NCBI RefSeq assembly: GCF_021531375.1
Contig: NZ_JADYTU010000018.1
Location: 1 to 43,703 of the forward strand
Reading direction: 5' to 3'
Length of the DNA stretch: 43,703 nt
Source of the DNA: Pseudoflavonifractor phocaeensis
GTDB taxonomy: Bacteria; Bacillota; Clostridia; Oscillospirales; Oscillospiraceae
Below the pieces are notes generated by a model. It was not told the DNA's origin. It saw only the letters and a program-made list of their open reading frames with translations, and searched no databases. A program made the translations under genes and the position numbers. Positions 39,641 through 43,703 of this stretch are shown here, piece by piece (positions within the stretch are counted from its first letter, which is position 1; each line of letters starts with the position of its first letter).

Positions 39641-39676
39641 AAGATCCGCCCCTGTCTGTCACAGGGGCGGATCTTT
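39640..39676 (+). terminator. Terminator of the GTPase-nuclease gene
   Basis: Perfect 16-bp stem (39640-39655 with 39661-39676) with loop CTGTC; T3 at the stem end, then T6 a few bases on. It may also serve the converging gene at 39763. Confidence 0.88.
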
Positions 39677-39762
39677 GTACGATTTTTTGAATTCATATAG
39701 CTGCGTGCGCGGCAGGCGGAACGTGGATAGGGACTGTTCCGTGTAAAGTATAAACCGCCTGG

Positions 39763-40422
39763 TCACGCCTCCACCAGCTCGCCGGTATAGCCCAGAGAGA
39801 CCAGCGCGTGGAAAGCCTCCCAGGCCTGGGCGGGGATGTCCTGGGGGATCTGATAGCCCTTTTTGGCGTAGACGTCCATGCGCTGGAAGTCTCCCACCAT
39901 AACGTCGATCACGGTCTTTTCACTGAGTCCCTGGGCCACGGAATTGCGGATGTACTCCTCCAGAGTCAGTTGGGGAGAGGTGTAGATAGCCTTGGCCTCC
40001 GGCCAGTAGACCTGCATGGCGGCGTACAGCCGCCGCTCCATAAAGGGCTTGTGGACACAGATGAGCCGTCCGGCGTCCAGACCCGCCTCCTCCAGCTTGG
40101 CGTGGGTAAACAGGATATTTTCCGCGGAGTTGGTGGAGCGGTTTTCGATGATGATGTCCTCCCGGGGAACGCCGGCCTCCATGGCGATGGCGGCGAACCG
40201 TTCCGCCTCTGTCTGGGTCCAGAGCCCCAGGGTGTTGCGGCCCAGGCCGCCGGTAAACAGGACCCGGGGGGCGTAGCCGTCCCGGTAAAGCTGGGCGCAC
40301 CGAAGGGCGATGTCGTCGTTATAGCAGCCGAAGCCCACGACGCAGTCCCCTGGCTCCACGGTCATATTAAGGCGCATATAGTCCCAAATTACCTTTAAAT
40401 TTTCATAAACCACAGCATTCAT
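39763..40422 (-). CDS. YdcF family protein (DUF218, 219 aa)
   Basis: Rossmann-like DUF218 domain of the YdcF/SanA group, proposed to bind SAM or act in envelope biogenesis; no reaction is proven. Motifs: VVGFGCYNDD near 28-37, VLFTGGLGRN, TEAERFAAIA, IIENRSTNSAENI, and CVHKPFMERR. There is no membrane anchor or signal peptide, so it is the cytosolic form. GGGAGG seven bases before ATG; a TTGTTT-17-TAAAAT promoter lies upstream. Single gene. Confidence 0.9.
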   Translation of the reverse strand: MNAVVYENLKVIWDYMRLNMTVEPGDCVVGFGCYNDDIALRCAQLYRDGYAPRVLFTGGLGRNTLGLWTQTEAERFAAIAMEAGVPREDIIIENRSTNSAENILFTHAKLEEAGLDAGRLICVHKPFMERRLYAAMQVYWPEAKAIYTSPQLTLEEYIRNSVAQGLSEKTVIDVMVGDFQRMDVYAKKGYQIPQDIPAQAWEAFHALVSLGYTGELVEA

Positions 40423-40484
40423 GAAATTGCCTCCCAGTTGTTGGACTGCCGTGTCCGGTGTGAAGAGAGGTTTCTCCCCCCTTT

Positions 40485-40513
40485 ATTTTATGATCTCCCT
40501 GAAGAAAAAACAA
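40485..40513 (-). promoter_or_regulatory. YdcF gene promoter
   Basis: Minus strand TTGTTT (complement of 40508-40513), 17-base spacer, TAAAAT (complement of 40485-40490), about 62 bases before the start codon. Confidence 0.65.
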
Positions 40514-40540
40514 TACTTGGCTCAAGATACGGTCGTATAG

Positions 40541-40579
40541 AAAAAGGGCGCCCTCTCGAATCGTTGAGAGGACGCCCTT
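40541..40579 (-). terminator. Terminator of the sugar ABC operon
   Basis: 14-bp stem (40544-40557 with 40566-40579; a U-G pair on the minus strand), 8-base loop, T5 on the minus strand (complement of 40541-40545). It follows the permease stop at 40616. Confidence 0.88.
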
Positions 40580-40615
40580 CGCGTTAATTTTTAGGGGAAA
40601 GCGGGAAGATCGGAT

Positions 40616-41470
40616 TTAACCCTTGACGCCGCCGGAGGTAAGGCCGGAAACCAGGTGCTTTTCGATGGACATAAAGAGGATGACAACGGGAATGATGGCG
40701 AAGATGGAGCCTGCGAACAGGTACTGCCACTCGATCATGTTGTAGCCATTGAAGATGTTGATACCGACGGTCAGCGGCTTCAGTTCCTCGGTGGAGATCA
40801 GACACAGAGCCACAGTATACTCGTTCCAGGCATTGATGAAGATGAAGATCAGGGTGGTGACGATACCGGGAGCTGCCACGGGGAGAAGGACCCGGATCAT
40901 AGCCTGGATCCGGTTGCAGCCGTCAATGGTGGCGGCCTGCTCCATATCGGAGGAGATGCTCATGAACGTGCCCCGCAGCAGCCAGATGGTAAAGGCCTGA
41001 TTGAAGGCGGCGTTGATGAACACCAGACCCAGCACATTATCGGTCAGACCCATTGCGCTGATGACCTTATAGATACCGATCAGCAGCACGACGGGGGCGA
41101 ACATCTGAGAGACGATGATGAAGCCCAGGAACGCGGTCTGGCCCTTGAATTCCATACGGGAGAGGGCATAAGCGGCGGGGATGCCACAGAGCATGGCCAG
41201 CAGGGTGGAGCCGCCGGCGATGATGATGGAGTTGCGCATATAGCTGCCCATGGGAGCCAATTTCCAGATGTCTACAAAGTTGGACCACATGGCGCTGATG
41301 GGGAGGATGGTGCCGTTCATGGAGAAGATCTCGGTGCGGCTTTTCAGAGCGGTGCAGAACATGACAAAGTAGGGATACAGGATCAGCATACAGATGTCAA
41401 ACACCACAACGTAGAGCAGCAGTCGGGCGATGACCTTGCCCAGCGGCATTTTCTTATTGTTCAGCGTCAT
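40616..41470 (-). CDS. Carbohydrate ABC permease, MalG/UgpE type (284 aa)
   Basis: Second membrane subunit of a CUT1-type sugar importer. Six membrane segments and the cytosolic EAA loop EQAATIDGCNRIQAMIRVLL (about 190-210) that contacts the ATPase. The C-terminus GLTSGGVKG is typical of the family. It follows the other permease by two bases. GGAGACAACTGATT upstream supports the ATG at 41470. Confidence 0.95.
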   Translation of the reverse strand: MTLNNKKMPLGKVIARLLLYVVVFDICMLILYPYFVMFCTALKSRTEIFSMNGTILPISAMWSNFVDIWKLAPMGSYMRNSIIIAGGSTLLAMLCGIPAAYALSRMEFKGQTAFLGFIIVSQMFAPVVLLIGIYKVISAMGLTDNVLGLVFINAAFNQAFTIWLLRGTFMSISSDMEQAATIDGCNRIQAMIRVLLPVAAPGIVTTLIFIFINAWNEYTVALCLISTEELKPLTVGINIFNGYNMIEWQYLFAGSIFAIIPVVILFMSIEKHLVSGLTSGGVKG

Positions 41471-41472
41471 AA

Positions 41473-42351
41473 TCAGTTGTCTCCTTTCTTTAAAGTGTAG
41501 ACCATGTAGACGCTGGCGCAGACCAACAAGATGAGGAAGCCGATGACCGAGACGGCGGCGGCCTGTCCCTGCTTGCCATTATAGAAGGCCAGTTTGTACA
41601 GGTAAGTAACCAGTGTGTCGGTGCGGCTTGCGGGGTCGCCCTTGGTGATGGTCCAGACGATGGGGAAGGAGTTGAACACATAGATAATGTTCAGCACGGT
41701 GGCGACGGTCAGGCTGGGCTTGACCAGAGGAATTGTGATTTGGAACAGCTTCTGCCAGTAGTTGGCGCCGTCCACGGTGGCTGCCTCATAGAGAGAGGCG
41801 TCAATGGACTGCAGACCGGACAGAGTGGTGAAGCAGACAAAGGGGATGGTGACAAAGATACCGCAGGCGATCTCCCATGCGAAGAACGCTTCCGGAGTCG
41901 GAGTCCAGTTGATGTTGTGGTTGATGATGCCCAGAGTCTTTAACAGGGTGTTCAGGGCGCCGTAGTCGGTGTTGATGATGAACTTCCAGGCGCTGGCCTG
42001 AATGACCAGAGTGGTGGCCCAGGGGAACACTACGATGGCGCGGGCGATCTTGCGGCCCTTGAACTCGTTATTGAGCAGCAGAGCCAGCATGAAACCCAGC
42101 AGGGTGGACAGCCCGACGACCACGATGGTCCAGACGATGGTGTTCTGAAGCACGATGCCGAATTCCTTGCTGCCAACAACGTCCATGAAGTTTCCAAATC
42201 CGATGAATTCTTTGACCTTGCCGGTCTTGGTCACCTTGCTGAACGCCATGCGAAAGACCTGACCAATGGGGACAATGATAAAGATAGACATCAAAATGAC
42301 GCTGGGCAGGATCCAGAAATAAGGTTCCGCTTTACGCAGGGTCTTTTTCAC
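41473..42351 (-). CDS. Carbohydrate ABC permease, MalF/UgpA type (292 aa)
   Basis: First membrane subunit of the CUT1 importer with six membrane helices: the first at PYFWILPSVILMSIFIIVP, EAA loop YEAATVDGANYWQKLFQITI at about 205-225. GTG start at 42351 is selected because GGGGGG lies seven bases upstream; the frame also has an ATG at 42393 with no ribosome site. Preceded by the binding-protein gene and a pair of hairpins that probably lower expression of the permeases relative to it. Confidence 0.94.
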   Translation of the reverse strand: MKKTLRKAEPYFWILPSVILMSIFIIVPIGQVFRMAFSKVTKTGKVKEFIGFGNFMDVVGSKEFGIVLQNTIVWTIVVVGLSTLLGFMLALLLNNEFKGRKIARAIVVFPWATTLVIQASAWKFIINTDYGALNTLLKTLGIINHNINWTPTPEAFFAWEIACGIFVTIPFVCFTTLSGLQSIDASLYEAATVDGANYWQKLFQITIPLVKPSLTVATVLNIIYVFNSFPIVWTITKGDPASRTDTLVTYLYKLAFYNGKQGQAAAVSVIGFLILLVCASVYMVYTLKKGDN

Positions 42352-42403
42352 AAGTATACCCCCCCTAAGTAATGTGATCAGGGAATCGTACAAGTATGCT
42401 GCT

Positions 42404-42459
42404 TGCAGCCGTTTTCAAAATGTGAATCGGACAGCAGACACACTTTGAAAGCGGCTGCA
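42404..42459 (-). other. Long hairpin between binding protein and permease genes
   Basis: 16-base arms (42404-42419 with 42444-42459; one G-U) with a 24-base loop. Together with the terminator-like stem at 42466-42494 it forms a double structure in the intercistronic region. Confidence 0.7.
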
Positions 42460-42465
42460 TTCAAA

Positions 42466-42494
42466 ATGGGCCGGGCCAAAGCGACCCGGCCCAT
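42466..42494 (-). terminator. Intercistronic partial terminator / mRNA-stabilising hairpin
   Basis: Perfect 10-bp stem (42466-42475 with 42485-42494), then TTTT on the minus strand. Located 44 bases after the binding-protein stop; read-through would give lower permease levels. Confidence 0.75.
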
Positions 42495-42537
42495 CGTTAT
42501 GTCTTAGCGATTATGCTGATTTTATGTCGGGAGACAA

Positions 42538-43703
42538 TCAGCCGGCGATGGTGTTCTGCAGCTCGTCCAGCAGCTCCTGAGCATTGCCGCCCAGCAGCAC
42601 GTTCTGCTGCACGTTGATGACGCCCTGCTTCACGTCGGCCCACTCAGCCTTGGCAGCAGGATAGAAGTTGGCGGAACCAACGATATCAATCCAGGCGCCG
42701 GCAGCGGGATCGGCAGCGGCCATAATGGCGCCACCGGTGGAGGTAGCGGGCAGGAAGTCCTCCATGATGACCCACTCAGCGTAGCTCTCATCCTCATAGA
42801 AAGCGTCGATAACGGCGGTCACAGCGGCCAGCTCCTCATCGGAGTAGTCGTTGTCGAAGCACATGAAGCGGTCCATAACGCCAACGGAAGAGGTGCTCTT
42901 GCCCTCGTTGGCGGGGATGGAAGCGATACCGAAGTTGATGGGCTCAGCGGAGTTGGCAACATAGGAAGAAATCTGGTTGGGGCCGATCATCATGGCCAGC
43001 TTGCCGGCAGCGAACAGCTCCTGCAGGTCATAGCGGGTCTCGGTGGCGGGGTCAGTGTTGGTCAGACCGTCCTTGACCAGACCGACGATGTAGTTCACAG
43101 CCTCAACGTTCTCGGCGGAGTTCAGGGTCCAGTTGCCGTCAGCATCGACGAAACCGCCGCCGTTGGTCCAGGCGTAGTAAGCGAAGCAAGCCTGGCCCTC
43201 GTCAGTGGTCATGTCAACGCCCCAGGGATAGATGCTGGGGTCGTAAGCCTTGATCTTGGTGCAGACGTCCTTCAGCTCAGCCCAAGTGGTGGGAACCTCG
43301 CAGCCGGCAGCTTCCAGAATGTCAGAGTTGTAATACATAGCGCGGGCAGAAGCCAGATCGGGAACGGCCCAGACAGTGCCGTCAACGACAGACTGCTCCA
43401 GGAACTGGGGATAGAACTTGGCGTAGGTCTCCTCAGACACCCAATCCTCGGCGGGCAGCAGCAGATCCTCGGCCTGATAGTCGGCGAACACGTCGATGTT
43501 CAGTAGGTCGGGAGCCTGATTGTTGGCCAGGCGGGTGTTGACCACGGTGTAGATGTCGTTCCAGGAAACAACGTCAACAACCAGATCGATGTTCTCATTG
43601 GCCTTCTCGAACTTCTCCTCGAAGCCCTTCCACCAGTCGGCGGTCTTGGAGCCATACTGAGCGGCGATCACGTTCACTTCCACCTTTCCGGCGGTGGCGG
43701 GGG
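42538..43703 (-). CDS. Extracellular sugar-binding protein of an ABC importer (N-terminus outside the window)
   Basis: Family-1 (CUT1) solute-binding protein. The frame stays open to the right edge: residues before VEVNVIAAQYG read PATAGK, likely the region after a lipoprotein tether, so the signal peptide lies beyond the window. At least 388 residues are present. Family features: NNQAPDLLNIDVFADYQ, PTTWAELKDVCTKIKAY and LFAAGKLAMMIGPNQI. Upstream gene of the permease pair; no ATPase is in the operon within the window, so a shared MsmX-type ATPase elsewhere is probable. Specific sugar unknown. Confidence 0.93.
   Translation of the reverse strand, partial: PATAGKVEVNVIAAQYGSKTADWWKGFEEKFEKANENIDLVVDVVSWNDIYTVVNTRLANNQAPDLLNIDVFADYQAEDLLLPAEDWVSEETYAKFYPQFLEQSVVDGTVWAVPDLASARAMYYNSDILEAAGCEVPTTWAELKDVCTKIKAYDPSIYPWGVDMTTDEGQACFAYYAWTNGGGFVDADGNWTLNSAENVEAVNYIVGLVKDGLTNTDPATETRYDLQELFAAGKLAMMIGPNQISSYVANSAEPINFGIASIPANEGKSTSSVGVMDRFMCFDNDYSDEELAAVTAVIDAFYEDESYAEWVIMEDFLPATSTGGAIMAAADPAAGAWIDIVGSANFYPAAKAEWADVKQGVINVQQNVLLGGNAQELLDELQNTIAG

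Noticed and set aside
1-43703. CRISPR arrays, rRNA genes, integrases or phage genes
   Set aside because: Looked for regularly spaced repeats and conserved rRNA segments; none seen, and no integrase, portal, terminase or Cas-like frame is present.

Overview
The window looks like a chromosomal segment from a high-GC, spore-forming-lineage clostridium of the Oscillospiraceae (Flavonifractor / Pseudoflavonifractor / Lawsonibacter type). The grounds are indirect: GC-rich coding sequence in a Gram-positive setting (strong AGGAGG-type ribosome sites, SLH protein, no outer-membrane genes), clostridial families such as the CD1247 N-terminal protein, DUF1836, DUF1540 and the CmpB/PF06541 membrane protein, and a fused FGAM synthase. 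This assignment is inference from gene content; no database search was possible.

Layout. 1-541 holds a tRNA operon (Met, Glu, Val) on the minus strand with a near-consensus promoter and a perfect terminator. 598-7557 is a minus-strand housekeeping block: small membrane protein, purL, an orphan family-5 solute-binding lipoprotein, pgeF and a 70-aa helical protein. 7669-8741 carries a membrane protein and a DUF1540 protein. 8816-12420 is a compact Rnf-like electron-transport operon, rnfC - rnfD/G fusion - rnfA, with no rnfE or rnfB. 12627-17568 is a divergent block with a HAD phosphatase, a xylose-isomerase-like/AP-endonuclease family protein, an M24 aminopeptidase, efp and a zinc-ribbon protein. 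17708-19081 is a lower-GC patch with a PAP2 protein and an Xre regulator with membrane segments. 19318-26071 is a long plus-strand run ending in smpB and a cyclophilin, followed by tmRNA (ssrA, 26270-26636).

The region directly after tmRNA (26640-28690) is accessory in character: an IS3-type transposase, then a small cassette that looks like a type I toxin-antitoxin module (two convergent, exactly consensus TTGACA-17-TATAAT promoters, a 25-codon ORF with its ribosome site in a hairpin, 5'-3' long-range pairing, and an antisense RNA with its own terminator), then a series of strong hairpins including a dispersed repeat whose sister copy lies just before ssrA.

28691-36729 is a two-component system plus a MacAB-type export operon and an SLH-domain surface protein, preceded by three direct repeats at 11-bp spacing that look like response-regulator sites. 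37016-39640 encodes a Tet(M)/EF-G-like translational GTPase fused to a YacP/Rae1-type NYN nuclease domain. 39763-40422 is a YdcF-family protein, and 40616 to the right edge is a carbohydrate ABC importer (binding protein, two permeases, no ATPase), cut by the window edge.

The most interesting items are the candidate type I toxin-antitoxin cassette, the GTPase-nuclease fusion, and the reduced Rnf operon with fused D and G subunits.
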